NCBI GenBank assembly: GCA_013398275.1
Contig: VZSE01008912.1
Coordinates: 17,754 to 81,753 of the forward strand
Source of the DNA: Promerops cafer
Lineage: Eukaryota; Chordata; Aves; Passeriformes; Nectariniidae
Direction: 5' to 3'
DNA length: 64,000 nt
Shown here: positions 14,401 through 27,006 of the stretch, piece by piece
Numbering within the stretch: position 1 is the stretch's first letter
Layout of the letters: every line of letters starts with the position of its first letter
Program-made: the position numbers and the translations under genes
The notes under the pieces: generated by a model
Databases searched by the model: none
Told to the model about the DNA's origin: nothing
The model's input: only the letters and a program-made list of their open reading frames with translations

Positions 14401-17400
14401 TTAACCTGAGGAGAAACTATGCTGTTGCAGAATCAAAGGGGCTGCCTGTTTGTTTTTTCTTCTGCCTGCATTTTCCACCCCTTACAGACGTGTGATGAGG
14501 AGGAGGGAAAATGCTCTTGCTGCAGCACAGTGCAGTGAGAAAGAAGGTAAATCAAGCTATGCGGTGCTCCCTGCTGCTGAACTGGGTAGCTGAAATTCTG
14601 TGTACTAATGACGTTTTCTGTCTTCCCATCTCTTTCTCTACAGGGATGCCACATCCATAGGGACAGATGTAGGAAACGTATAACAAATTCTAGTCCATCC
14701 CTCATGCCCCTGGCAAGGTGCTTTTGGGGGTAGTGAGTGCATCAGCATACATTTTGCTCAAGTGATGCTGGGCTCCAGGGGTAGTACATCAGTTTACATT
14801 TAACTCTTAAGCTGTGTTGAGTTTGTATCTTTATTATTTGGAGGCTGTTACTTATTATTTTTTAGTCTCAAAATAAGTAGCCATACCTCTGTCTGGCTCC
14901 TTGATGTGACAGATAATTTGCAGCACATTGCATCCCTTGAAGGAGATGAAAGGTGTTATTTTCTTGTGCTGCATACTCTTCTGATCCTGGCACTTTATGA
15001 ATTTTCCTCTTGCAATAGCTGTTGACTGAGTTTCTTTTTCCTTTCTTTTGGTATTCCAGAAAGACTTGCTGCTCTCTCAGGCAGTGGTTGCCTGCCTAGA
15101 AACCTTAGTGGAATACCTGTATGTGAAGAACCAGGATGTTGGTAAAGTCTTCATGCTCTTTCTTCTCCTAGTTCCACTCTGCAGTGATTTTGAGCTCTTT
15201 GTTCTCTATCCAGTAGTGCTCTGGAGAAAATGCATAATGAGTTTATGCCAAATAAGAAAAATTATTTGTGTGCCTAAAGTTAAGATTGTGCTTTGTGGGA
15301 TGAGATCACAGTGCCTGGCTCCCCTGCAGGCATGAACCTTCACTTTGGCTCTGGACACCAGGATGCTTTCCAGAAGGTAAAAAGTAGTTCTCCAACCCTG
15401 TAAGAGGGAAAGGTTTGGGAATGGAAGGAGTATAGGAATAGTCTTTGACTTTCAGGCCAATTGTATCAAACCTTTAGACCATAAACATATGGGAGGGAGG
15501 ATCTGAACATGGTGTGTCTTACAAAAGGACAGTCTTGGTCACAGTTTGGCCCTGAAGGAAGAGAAGGGAGAACAGGGTACTAGGCAGCCTTAGGGAATGG
15601 AAGATGGAAATTCTGGATTTCTAGGGGTGAATTCCGACCTTGGTTTCCAGAGTGCATGTCAGACCTGATGTATACCATGTTTCCAGTATAATATAATATG
15701 ACTGCATTGAACAGCTGTGGGGGGAGAATAGACCCTTCTGCTTATTGTCAGCCTCCTGACACAAAGTCCAGGTGGCTCTGTTCTTAAACCAGAAAGTTCT
15801 CTGTACCCTGACCTGTTCACTTCAGTTGTTTGAACACTAATAGAAAAGGGGATGGAGTGAATGAGCACCAGGCAAAAGGGACAATGGTGGGAGAGAGGAA
15901 GTGGTTGGATAAAGATGTAATACTGCAGATGAATGACAGCTGGTAGCTGAAGGGAGGCTATTAAAAGGCTGAATAATAAAAAAAAAAAGTTATGGAGAGG
16001 CTCTGCTGATTTGAGATTAAACTAATGAAATGCTGCTGCAGCAACAGCTGAACCTGTCACTTTGGCTGCTGTGGTGCTGAAGTTCATAACAGCAGTAACA
16101 AGAGTCTCCTTATTCGAAGCAGAATGAGGGTCATAGCTGTATTTGGCTGAAAGGTGAAAGAACACTGGAGTCTGTCCTGGACTCTGCCTCTGGGAGTTGA
16201 CTCACTTGAGGCTTTCTAAAACCCTCTTTTGGTCCAGAGATATTTCCAAATATGCAGAGCAGGCTCATGCATAGTGCTGGTACTTTCTCATTTTCACCAG
16301 ATGAAGGTTATCCCCAAAATATTTTACATTATTTTTCAGTGTTGTTTTCCTATAGAAAAGATTCTTGTAGTGGCAATAGGGAGGTTATGTGACTGCCAGT
16401 GGAAAAGAGACCTTTCTAACACTCTGGTGAGTTGCTATAGTGTAACAAGTTATATCAGCTGATCTATTGCATGCTCCTAACCTGTAATAAATACAAGGTA
16501 ATAACATTTTAATTTCAGCATTCAGTGAAAGACTTCATGCCATCACAGACTTATGGCCTTACCTAATATATGTTATGTTATCATGTATGTTCTTTAGTAA
16601 GAACATTTTCTCTACTGGCTGCATTGCCACCATAAGCCTGGCTGGTCCCCATAGTCCACTGTCTGATGCAGATCCAGGCTCAGTTTGTTCAGCTTCTGTT
16701 ATAGGGCTTTCTTCATTACCCAAAGGGTATTCTTCAGCTAAATAAAAACTGAGGTCAGGAGAGTTGTCCTCATATTGAATCCGGAGGGTATTATTTTTAA
16801 AACTCCAGGCTAAAGATATTCCCTCACTGTTTTACGACATGCACCCCAGGAGAAGGTTTCTCTTCCTGTACCAGCACAAAGATGGACAATATGTATTTTG
16901 TGCTTTGAAAAGCTATTAAGCTTTTGTCCTCTTGACTGAACTCTTGCCCAGAGAGTGACAGATTAAAAAGCAAGTAAGAACAGTGCAAAATATCCCCTTA
17001 GTGTTTCACAGCGTGGGATCTAGAAGAGAAAACTTGGGGTCAGTATTGAAGACTGTCCTTAGCTGGGTTCAGCCTGTCACTTGGGCAGTTTTACAGCTGT
17101 CTTTGATTGGCTTCTCCTTCTCTGCCAGCTCTACATGTTGCTTCGCAGCCGTGGCACCGATTCCTGCTCTTCACACTACTCAGTGGGGGCCAGAAGTCCT
17201 TTCTGCAGCCAGAAGTTCTCAGGCTGATGACTTTGGTGAGCAGCAGAAGGGTGGGCTGTTCCCCATCTTTCCCAGTATGTTGGTACAATGCACGTGGGCT
17301 GGTTATTGGTACTTAACCTGCTATGCAACAGTCTCTGATACTGCTGTGGCTTTGTCTGGGACTATATTTGTGCCCTATATTAATAATGATACTTTCAAGC

Positions 17401-18597
17401 GAACTTCCACACCCTGCAGAAACTGACTGCTGTTAGTGAGCACCTCCTGTTCTTCTAGTGTTGGTAACATTTATTTATATTATCTAGGAACCCTGGGGAG
17501 GAGAGGGGAAACTTGCAGAGAACATGCAACTGCTGTGACCAGTCAGGGAGCAAGCTGGGTGCTTGGCATTGCAGCTTGTCTCCCACCTTGATCTTACAGA
17601 CCTGACTTTTCAGGGCAGGGAGTTAGTGCAATGCCCTGCAATAGTTAGTGCACATACCCTGCTGTATGTGGGGTCTGTGGGCTAGAGGGGGAATGTGGTC
17701 CTACCCAGGAGAAATAGTGAAGATACAGCCCTCGTGGCAGTGAATGAGAGGAAGGGGTTATTAAAGTGAACCTTCCCTGTCCAAATATAAGATGGGTCTG
17801 TGAGTATTTCCTGTTCTTATTTCAGTTTTAAAAGGTTACCTCATTTATTTTAGTTCCTTCCCAGCTTAAACCAAAATAAGTCTGGCTATAAATCAGAGCA
17901 CCATCAACATAGATACTTGCACTGGTTCCATTAGAAGTGGTATAAAAATCAGGCCTGTGGTTAAGGTGCTGCAGTAATGGTACACAGAAGAGGTCTTTGC
18001 AAGTGATGAGTCACTGTTGCACTCTGTGGGTCTTCCACTATTTAATGTGTCTATTTTTTCCTTTGTTCAAGTTTGTGAGATACCAGAGCAGCAATATTAT
18101 TTCTCAAAAAGAAATCAGCCAGATTATTCAGGAGGCAGCAGAAGCCAACATAGCAGAGCTGCCTGAGGCCACATCTTGTGCTCTTCACCTCTTCCTTTCT
18201 CAGGTAAGAGAGAGCAGTGACTGCTTAGGAAAATGGGAAGGGAATCCCTAGGTGTTTGCTTTGGCCTTTGAAGATCTCATTGCTCTGTGTGGAGATGAGG
18301 GAGTGAGTATGAAGGAACAAGCCCAACAGTTTTATGTTGTTCTGGAAATCATTCTTTTTTTTCTGACCCCTCAGATTCAGAACAGCCATTACCAGGTGGA
18401 GCCAGAAAAGACAGGGATCATTCAGACCTTGCTGGATCGCCTCTTGGGACAGAGGACCACGTGTGTAAAGCATCAGGACATTGTGTATCCTTTCATAGCT
18501 AATGTGTGTGGCAGGTGTAACACAGGTAGAAGGGATAGTTAATCTGCTGCTCCTTCTCTTGTTCCAGCTGAAGGCAAACAAAATTGAAATACTGTGA
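30..18597 (+). CDS. MEI1: MEI1, meiotic double-stranded break formation protein 1, C-terminal part (5' end outside window)
   Basis: MEI1 is a nuclear germ-line protein needed for programmed meiotic double-strand breaks. Exons read from splice sites and phase: 30-90, 1323-1417, 2080-2254, 2365-2512, 3072-3344, 6368-6533, 8594-8698, 10376-10486, 11048-11229, 13602-13683, 14140-14345, 15060-15141, 17129-17235, 18072-18203, 18375-18482, and a tentative last exon 18568-18597 ending in TGA. Every junction keeps phase, giving about 686 residues in one frame. Recognisable blocks include SSSFIRLTLELKARF (exon 1), FVPDAELF, LAVCQDK, FFLRYPELM and FLERNEDVLVCDLL. The protein is leucine-rich and helical, in keeping with the HEAT/ARM-like repeats reported for the family; no catalytic motif is visible. 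Exon 1323-1417 has a GC donor. Identity rests on remembered similarity to mammalian MEI1 and on synteny with CCDC134 and SREBF2. The last exon is the weakest part. Confidence 0.85.
1323..1419 (+). other. MEI1: MEI1 exon with a GC 5' splice site
   Basis: The exon follows a pyrimidine-rich acceptor ending CTCTTCACAG. It encodes a stretch beginning NPVLNHTCSSFL, which fills the phase gap between exons 30-90 and 2080-2254. No GT near its end preserves the frame. The sequence at 1414-1423 is GAGG|GCAAGT, the classical strong GC-AG donor form. Splicing there joins g to the AG that starts the 2080 exon, making a Glu codon and the junction TSQEEQEISELL. The GC-AG reading is an inference from phase and consensus. 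Confidence 0.75.
8447..8496 (+). repeat. (TG)n microsatellite, about 25 units
   Basis: An uninterrupted TG dinucleotide run in the MEI1 intron between exons 6368-6533 and 8594-8698. It ends about 100 bases upstream of the 8594 acceptor. Alternating purine-pyrimidine tracts can adopt Z-form DNA, and the run is probably length-polymorphic. Confidence 0.97.
11297..11330 (+). repeat. Short (ATCTAT)n-type simple repeat
   Basis: About five imperfect copies of ATCTAT in the MEI1 intron that follows exon 11048-11229. No function is implied. Confidence 0.7.
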
Positions 18598-18686
18598 GTG
18601 GTTTCTACACTTGGCTAACTTTGGGATGAAAGACTTCATCATGTCCGAATCTGAGAAGACATTTTGGAAATGAGGAGACAATTGGG

Positions 18687-18692
18687 ATTAAA
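18687..18692 (+). terminator. MEI1: Candidate MEI1 poly(A) signal ATTAAA
   Basis: ATTAAA lies about 90 bases past the tentative MEI1 stop codon at 18595-18597. It is the commonest variant poly(A) hexamer. There is no transcript support, and other hexamer-like sites occur downstream (for example near 19955). Confidence 0.3.
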
Positions 18693-18699
18693 GATGAAT

Positions 18700-20240
18700 C
18701 TGTGTGCTGGGCTTGCATTCATCTATAAAGCAGGGGTGGTCTGATGAAAGGGGAGCAGGCTTGGGAGTCTCTGGCTTCAAAGCAGTAACAATCTCTGTAT
18801 TGATTTCCCTGGAGGATGAGCAATGAGTTAATCTCTGTTTGCATGCCATCTAGTGCCAGTATGCCCATGAAATAGTGGAAACCAAAATATGACTCAGACA
18901 CTTTCCAAATGCAGAGAGCATTTGGGAACCACTGAGTGGAGTTACCAGATTTTATTCTGTTTGGGCCTAGAGTCCACATCTGCGACCTAAATCCTTTTCT
19001 CTGGCGATGGAGGCAGAGGCCACTCCCAGATGCCTTGTGGAGAAAGAGGGAACCTGATGCAGTATTTGTTTTTTTCTCAGACTTTTTTTCCCTTCCTGTT
19101 TTCATCACGCTGCATTGCCTCAGACATGGAGCAGTGATGGAAGTGGCCATGGCAGTGGTTTCCTGTGGGTATGGGGACTTCCTTCACTATGGGGCACTGT
19201 CATCAGCCATGTGTAGGGTATGTGGTGGGTGAGGTGTTTGTCCTGTGAGGAGCAGCTTGTCCTCGTGCTTACCCCCAGTGTGATATTACTGCTCTGTTGT
19301 GGAACACTCAGAAGGCAAATTGTCCTGGTGGAGGCCATCGAGCCCCATGAAGTCCCTCTCCACTCCATTTTGCTTCTCTGTACAGGGATGAAGGAATTTG
19401 GATGGGAGGTTTTGTTACATTGCTGAAGTTACTTTTCATTTCTGACTTTTTTCATATATAAAGAAACCTTCAAATTTTGTGGTTAGGAAGAATCTTAGAT
19501 GCACCTGAAGTGCAGCAGTGGGGCTGTGTGAATAAGATAGTCATGGACATAGAAGACAAAATCCTCTGGTGAAAATGGAGCTTTGACTTTTCTTCAAGTT
19601 TACCTACACTGATGTTTCTCACATATATTGGGAGTGAGGTTCCATGGACTGGGGAGGCTTGGTTTATTAATGAAAACTTCCTGTCAGTGTTATGTCAAAT
19701 GTGGGAATTCCCATAGCATGCATGCCTTTCCTTTGGTTTCCACTCATGCTGTCAATGATAGATGTCTGGGAAGTGTGGCAGTGTCCCTCTCACACATTGG
19801 AGATTGAAATGAGAAGATACAGTGCACAGAGCAGAGGAACAAAGCAAGAATGTACCAGGAGACCCCATCCTGCCATTCATTCCCAGGGAGTAGTAGGGAG
19901 AAGATGGACAAAGGAAGTCACTTGTTGCTCATTTTGAGAAAAAGGTTTGTTGAAATTAAAAAGTTCTGTTACTGAAACGGCTCGGTTTCCCCTTCTGTGG
20001 GGGATAAGGCTTGGTTGATGCCCTTCATCTATCAAAATACAGACCTGCCTGGGGAAACGATGTCGTACAGGGATGCTGTGGAAGAGGTGCTCTGCTCACT
20101 CGCCTTGGCTGATGGGGCTGTGGGATGGTCCCTGTGCTCTGGGCTGGAAGGGGCGGTGGGGGCTCAGCCAGGATCCCGGGGGAAGCGGATACGCTACGTG
20201 TCCCATAGGGTTGAGGAGGCTTCTTCCAGGTCACGAGTGA
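18700..20240. other. MEI1-CCDC134 intergenic stretch, no gene recognised
   Basis: This lies between the tentative end of MEI1 and the CpG island of CCDC134. Open frames occur (for example 18936-19232 and 19220-19426), but none has family similarity that I recognise, phase-consistent splice sites or coding-like composition. It could contain further MEI1 3' exons or UTR if the tentative terminal exon is wrong. No mobile element was recognised. Confidence 0.5.
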
Positions 20241-20249
20241 CCCCTTCGA

Positions 20250-20860
20250 CTACAGCCCCAGCCGTCGCTGTCCCGTTGCCTCCAGACCCTCTAGGTGCCC
20301 GCCGGTGCGTGGCCGGTGCCGGGGCGGGGCGGGGGCTCAGGAAGTGACACGGCGGGGCGGAGCGGCGAAGCGGCGGTGGCAGCGGCGGCAGCAGNCCGGG
20401 AGTCCCAGCGGGGCCGGGAGGGAGCTGCCCGGCCGTGGCGGGGCAGGAGGGAAGGGCGGGAGCAGCCCTGGGGCCGCTCCGGGGGCAGCGGGGACGGGGC
20501 GGAGGTGGCCGGTGCTCCCCGAGCGAGACCCGGGAGGGGCCCTCCGTCCCGGGCAGCCGGGGTGGCCGATGAGCGGGGCGGGCAGTGCGGCCCCGGGGCA
20601 CTTCCCTGGACCCTGGGTTAAAGGGCTGTGTCCGACGGGCTCTGCCTGCCATCGCCGCCTGCTCGCCCCGCTGCTCCTCTCCCCGCGCTGGTGCCGCGGG
20701 AGGAGCGGACCGCCGCGGCTCCTGGGAGCTGCCGTCCCCCCCGAGGGTTCGCATCCTCCCGTGTGCCGCCTGCTACGTCCACTTGACGCGGCTCCGGGTG
20801 GGTTTCCCGCAGCGCGGCCGGGGTAGGTTCGGCTAATCCCGTTTGCTCTCCACCGTGCCT
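20250..20860 (+). promoter_or_regulatory. CCDC134: CpG-island promoter and probable 5' non-coding exon of CCDC134
   Basis: About 600 bp rich in G+C and CpG, with several GGGCGG GC-boxes and no TATA box, abruptly different from the flanking AT-richer sequence. It is the only CpG island between MEI1 and the CCDC134 start codon, so it most likely drives CCDC134. A possible 5'UTR exon donor is GG|GTAGGT at about 20822. The exact transcription start cannot be read. One ambiguous base (n) lies at 20395. Long frames on both strands here are composition artefacts. Confidence 0.7.
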
Positions 20861-23800
20861 GTGTGATTGCCTTTACTTTCAGAGGAGCTTGCGGGAGAAT
20901 CCTCCTCTCCTGTGCCAGCGGCCGCCCGAGCCCCACAGGGTGCTTCTTGAACCCCTCCGGCACGACGGGAGGCACGAGGGTGGGCTGGAATTGACCCATT
21001 CCTGCTGGAAATCACAGCAGGAAATCTGGGCTGCCAAACCATGTGGTACCCGAGCTTCTGGGCTTGGTGGTTGGGAGACTTTGGAGACGAGCAGGTGTAA
21101 ATGGCCGGTACTGTTTCAACTGAAGCAGCTGGTCCTGTAAGCCCCATATAGTTATGTCCTCCTAGAGGAGTCTGAGCAGCGGTGTTTCACTTCTGAAGCT
21201 TTTGGTTCACCTGCAGCAAAAGATTAATCCTCATCTGGTTGTTGAAACAGCACCTCGGGAATGGATTCGTGGGGCAGGGAGTTTTCATTCCTTGTTTTGC
21301 CACAGCATGCTCCTGGTGAAGGATGATGCTTTTCCCCCTACATTTCAGTGCCTGCAGAGGGGAAGTGGGGGGGATCATGCAAAAGTTTCTCCTGGGAACC
21401 AAAGCATTGCAGCATGGCTCTGCCTTGCAAGCTCATTAAGTGAATAAATCTCAGGGATGCTTGGTTCAGATGGGGCTCCTGCAGGAAAATTTATGAAGTA
21501 ATTGAAAACATTTTAATGGGAAGTACTAACCATCTATTACATGGCATCTGTTGTCATGTCTTTGGAAAAACACATCTAAATTAAGGGGTTGGGAGACTGT
21601 GAGACAGACTGGTGGGCTTGCTGCTGAAACAGCCAGCTGGCCAGGGCTGCAAGTCAATGTTGGTGGAAACTCCTTTCCATCTGTAGCATCAGGCCAGGCC
21701 CTTGCTCCCTGGACTGCTCTGGGAGCGTCAGGCAGAGCTGTCTTTGGCAGAAATCAATTCAGGGAGGAGCAGGGAGGGAAGAGAGGAGCAGCTCTGCAGT
21801 GTTTCTGTCTCATCTCATCCCTCAGCGGGTGTGAAGACACGAGAGGGAGTTCGTGGGGAAAGCATGGAGGAACATCTGCAAGGAGCTTTGGCATCTCTTT
21901 GGCACACTATTCTGTTACCTAGTGTAGCCTGGAGAGGAAGGAATGTCCTCTGCTGTTAAAATGGGGTGAAATTGCCAGGGCAGTGAAAGGAAATAAATCT
22001 GAGGTGGTCCCACATGGCATCAGCAGCCCCAAGTTCCCTGTGGGTGAGAGAAACCATTTTCACTGGCATGTTTCGGCCCTGATGGACAATGGCAAATAAA
22101 GAACTTCAATGTGAGAATGAGTGCCAGTAGATGAGGTGAAAGGGTGATGGGCTTCCAGTATGACATGGTTCTCCAGTCCTCTACTTTTGACCTTGTCCCA
22201 TGGGACGATCTTTAGGGCTGGTGTAGGAGGATCTGAATACATTTTCATTGAAAACATTGACCATCTCTACCCCAGCATCTGCTGTTCTGTCTCTGAAGAA
22301 GCCCATCACTGTTCCAAGACTCGGAAGCAGCCAGGCAGGCTGGTGGACCTTGTGCTGCAGCAACTGGCTGGTCAGCAGCTGCTTCGGCCAAGAGCTGTGC
22401 TTTGCTCTGCTGCTGCCTTGAACAGGGTTTTTTGCAGCTCATCTTCCTGCTTGTAGCACCTGTGGAACATCTGGCCACCCAGCTCCAGTGTTGGAAATGG
22501 GGGATACAGCAGCCCCTGCCCTAACCAGACATTCTGGGACTGCCACAGGCAGCATGGCAGAGCTGTTGTGGGCAGCATTTCTGCTCTTTGCCTTCCAGCC
22601 TGGTCTGGAGGCCACTGGCTACCTCCAGTGTCTTTTTCCAGTTCTCCATAAGCATGGCAAATAGCCAGCCTAGTCCTCATGGTGGTATGTCTGATCCAAG
22701 GGGCAAACAGGAGCCTGGGTCCCAGGGCAGTCAGTCTTGTGCTTTTGCATTGCTGCACTTCCTCCTCCCTGAGAGCTTGGGAGGTAGTCAGCAGCTGTGG
22801 GGGCTCTGGCAGAGGGGAGACCTGCGCCACCTCGCTGAGCCAGGCCCTGGGTCCTTGGGTCATGGTTTTTGGCAGGGTGAAGCAGTCTCTTGGAAGCTGA
22901 CCAGGCTGGTAGGTCCAACAGAACATCTATTTGCCTGGGCTGGAGAATTTTCTTTACAGCCTTGGCTTGTTGGTGTGCTTTGTGGCATTTGGGATGGCTG
23001 GAATATGGCTTAAGCCTCACACCACAGTGGGAAGAGGGGACAGACCCCAAGCCTGGCATGGGGATTTGTGCTGCTGTCCTGGCTCTGCACTGTGTCAGAA
23101 ACATGGGGTATGTTGCTGAGCCCACACCAGGGGCAGCCATGTCTTCTTCAATAACGCTGGTTCTATTTACTCTGGTCTGTTCCTTTCCAGGGGTGTAGCC
23201 TTCTACAAAGCAAAACAGCAAAATATTTCAGAGGGTTTCTTATGTTTGCCTGACACTGTTCCCCTGTCTTTGCCAGGGGTGTGAAGATGCTTTGCTTGGT
23301 CTTGGCAGGAGGTGCATGGTAGGAGCTGCTGCTGGTCCTTGCAGGGCTGGGACAGCTGCTGGTGCTGCCTGCTTTGCCTCTTTCATGTGCTTGGAGTTGA
23401 AGAAATTGTATTTGTTTAAAAAAGAAAACCAACAAAAAAAGAACAAGAAGGGATTTGGTTTTGTTTCAGTGTTAGGACATTACAGAGACAGGTTTGGCTG
23501 GGCAGGCAAACTTGGACTCAAGAGGGCAGTGGGTCATAGGATGAGGTCAGCTCTGGTGGCCTTACACATCTGGCTTTCCTTTGGAAGCAAGAGGTGGCTC
23601 AGATGATGCCTCTGAAGGAGCTATTGCTTCTGTAATTGCCAGTTGCCTGTGCTCAGCTCCTTGGAAACCTCATGCCTGAGGACAGATCACCTTGAGTTCT
23701 GCTGCCTGGGGACTGAGCTCATGCTCTCCTTTTCCAGGTATAGACTGTTCAAGGGGGTCCTCATTCTCAAGGACCTTTTCCTCCAGCTGTTGACTTTGTC

Positions 23801-24469
23801 TGAGGGACCTTAGTGATCAGGAGGAGCTCTGCCCAAGAGCATCCCTGCAAAGCCTCAGATGCTGCCTGGGAAGGGACTTGTTTGGAGGGAGGGGGAAGTT
23901 ACCACCAGGTCACCCAACTGTTGTTTTTTGGTGTGGGACCCGCGGGTGGCACCCAGCTTGTAGTGAGGGAAAGGGTCCAGGTACCAATACCCCAAGTGGT
24001 GAGGGGAGGTCGCTGAACTGGTTGCACTGGGACTTGAAGGAGAGGTGGACTTCAACCCCTCTTCCTTCCAGACCTGCTGTTGTGGTTGTTGGGCTGCTCT
24101 GCCTTGCAAACCCAGCAAAAAGCTAGCTGTTATTTTTGGAAGAAGGGGTAGGACTTAATTTTTCTGCTGGGTCAGTGCTGGGTCAGATGCCTGGGGGCTG
24201 GCAGTGGAGGCAGCTGGAGAGAAGAGGGAGACCAGGGCTTCACTTGCAGGGGAGAGCAGGCTGGCTGCAGCATCACCATGTGGCTCTGCTCTGGCCACTG
24301 CATCCCTCAGACTCCTCATGGGGGATAAGGGAGAGGTGAGCAAGGGCCCTGGTGCCAAGGGCAGCGTGCCATCGGTCCCAAGTGGCTTGTGTGACTTCTC
24401 TTTTTGGTAAGTCTCCTCACTGATCATTGGTTTTGTTGGTCTGTTTTCTTCCAGGCTGCAGCGGCCAAC

Positions 24470-27006
24470 ATGGATTTTCTCATCATCTGCCCCTTTCTGC
24501 TGGCATTGCTGCTGTCCCAGGGCAGCTTCACAGACCTGGAGAAACAGAGAGTAGACTCTGGCTTGGAAATCTGTATCCTCTGCAGCCTGCCCCTTGTGAC
24601 CACATATGCACTAATGGCTACGGAGGCTGGAGGGAGCGCATGCCCAGGGAAGGGGTCAGAGACCATGGAAAGGGCCAGAAGGAAGTGGAAAAGAGAGGAT
24701 CCAGAAACACTGGGAAGTTGCTGCTTTGTCCTTCTGTAGAGGGGCTTTAGCCAAGCTCCTGGGTTTGCTAGCCAAGTGCCTGGCTTGGTGCAGGAATGGC
24801 AGTGATGCCTGGTGTTCTTTCTGCTCCATTGTGCTGGGCACTGAGCACATTTCCCAGTCTGCTCTTGGAAGTGGCATGGCGAGTCAGAAGGCAGAGCACG
24901 CCTGCACGTCTTGTGCTTTGGGGTCACCACCTGGGATGGTGGAAGAGGACTCCTGGGCTTGTGGCACTTGGTCTCTTCTGTGCCACAGGCACATTTTGCC
25001 CATGACAGGGTGGGTTAATGCAAGCCCTTCTTAGCACACAGCAGCATCCCCTGGTGAACAGGCAAAGTATGAAAAGATTATGAGTATGTGGAGACACATG
25101 GGGAAGGTGGCAGTTCATGTTCCTCCTCCAGCCCATCAGCCAGAGTGGCAAGTAGAAAGCTCCCCACAAGCTCTCAGCATTGCTAAGGGCCCTGCTGGGG
25201 TATTTGGGCAAGGGGTTCACTGGAAATCTCTGTTTCATCCTGGCTCAGGTGCTGCCCCTCAGACACCTCATGGAGAACTGGGGAGGCTGGGATGGTGCCG
25301 GGGGCCCAGTGGAGGGGGGAGAGCAGCAGTGTGGTGGGAGAGTGTTGACAGTGCCCTTGACAGTGGTGCAGATAAGAAGCTGTTTGAGGTGAAGCGCAAG
25401 GACCAGATGAATGCTCTGAAGAACTTGATTGAGCTCAATGACGTCAACCAACAGTACAAAATCATTGACATCATGCTCAAGGGACTCTTCAAAGTAAGCC
25501 ACAGTGCAGGCTGCACTCTGAGCCCACAAGGGTGGGCAGAAAGGGGAAGGGTTGGGGGCTTCTGTGGAGTATGTGGCAGGTGAGCTTTAGGACCTGAAGG
25601 GAGGATGCTATGGGGTTTCAAAGTGGGGCAGCTGTGGCAGCACCTCCAGGGTGCAGGGCAGGGCTGGCAGGACAGGGCAGTAATCAAGGACTCTGGCAGG
25701 TGCTGGAGGACTCCCGTGCTGTGCTCATCGCTGCTGATGTGCCTCCTGATGGGCCCTTCCCTCAGGATGAGAAGATAAAGGATGGTAGGTCCTCTCTGGT
25801 TTTTACCCCCCTCCTTTTTCTGGTGCTCTGGTGCACCACAGACATTCTTCCTGGGATCAGTGCTGGGGTAGGTACAAAACCCCTGTGTACCCAGACCAGA
25901 CCTGGGCTGGTCCCTGTCTGTTGGGGACCCTCTTGCTGCCTCTCTGACCAGTTCATACAGGGGAGCCTATTGGTTTGCCCTCAGCCTGTGCTGATGGGGC
26001 TGGTGGCTGTCCCCACAGCATACTCCCACGTGGTGGAGAACACTGCCTTCTTCGGGGACGTTGTCCTGCGCTTCCCCAAGATTGTGCACCACTACTTCGA
26101 CCGCAACTCCAACTGGAACAGCCTCATCCGCTGGGGCATCGGCTTCTGCAACCTGACGGGTGTGTTCGAGCAGGGACCCCACTCCCAGGTCCTGCGGCTG
26201 GTATGGCTCTTCGTCCCCCCTGCTGTGACCCCTCTCTGCTACTAGGCTGGGGGAGGTGAGGGTTTTGGGGTAAAAGGAAGGGAGGGGCCCCCCATGTCTG
26301 GGGACTGTCGAGCTGAGGGATGGGGGAAGAGCATAGAGCATAGATGGGGCTGGTGCGAGAGTAGGGCACCCTGGTCACACAGCTGGGGGATGTGAGTGGG
26401 AGGCACCACTCCCCAATGAGGTCTCCCCTTTGCTCTGCAGATGGCTCAGGAGCTAGGAATCAGTGAGAAATCGCCCGATTACCGCAATCCCTTTAAAACG
26501 GACCAGTCAGAGGTAAGGTGGCAACGCTGCCAGCTTGTCTCGTGGGCTTTCCCATCCGTGTCGCAGCTCCAGACAGCTGGCTGGGGACTGGAATGGGTGG
26601 CTTGTGGGAAATGGCCAAAAGCCCCGTCACTGAATAAGCATGGCTGAAACACAAACACTGAATTCCCCATCTGTGGTCTACTTTGGGCACCTGGTGCCCT
26701 CTCTTCCCTTCTGTGGCCACCTGCCTCGTGGTTGAGACTCTGTTTGCCTCATGCTGCATCTGTGCTCAAAGCTCCCTGGACTGTGAGGCTTGTGCGTTGG
26801 CTTTGGTGGGTTTGGAGGGGTTGTGCCTCTAGGAGGCTGTGGGGCGCTCCCCCATGCTGACCCCTGCTGTCAACCCACAGTTTTTCCCCAGTGCTGACAC
26901 CTTTCAGAAGGCGCTGCGGGATGAGGAGAAGAGGAGGAAGAAGGAAGAGAAGCGGAAGGAGATCCGCAAGGGCCCACGCATCTCCCGCTCACAGTCGGAG
27001 CTGTAG
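24470..27006 (+). CDS. CCDC134: CCDC134, coiled-coil domain-containing secretory-pathway protein
   Basis: Coding exons: 24470-24572 (the exon itself begins at 24455), 25372-25493, 25700-25784, 26019-26200, 26441-26512 and 26881-27006. All use GT-AG and keep phase, giving 229 residues, the same length I recall for human CCDC134. The start ATG opens a hydrophobic signal peptide (MDFLIICPFLLALLLSQG). Conserved blocks follow: KKLFEVKRK, LKNLIELNDVNQQYKI, MLKGLFK, VLEDSRAVL, DGPFPQDEK, HVVENTAFFGDVVLRFP and MAQELGISEK. The C-terminus is a basic, charged helix (EEKRRKKEEKRKE) ending QSEL, an ER-retention-like tetrapeptide known in this family. CCDC134 has been described as a secreted or ER-resident protein that affects MAPK signalling and as a nuclear ADA2a partner; human variants are linked to recessive osteogenesis imperfecta. 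No truncation or frame break is seen. Confidence 0.97.

Noticed and set aside
20194..20999. Long arginine/proline-rich frames on both strands in the CpG island
   Set aside because: High G+C removes stop codons by chance; frames cross an ambiguous base, lack family similarity and coincide with the CCDC134 promoter.
22372..23221. Frames of 140-185 residues on both strands in CCDC134 intron 1
   Set aside because: Overlapping opposite-strand frames without splice sites, domains or recognised similarity; ordinary GC-rich intron.
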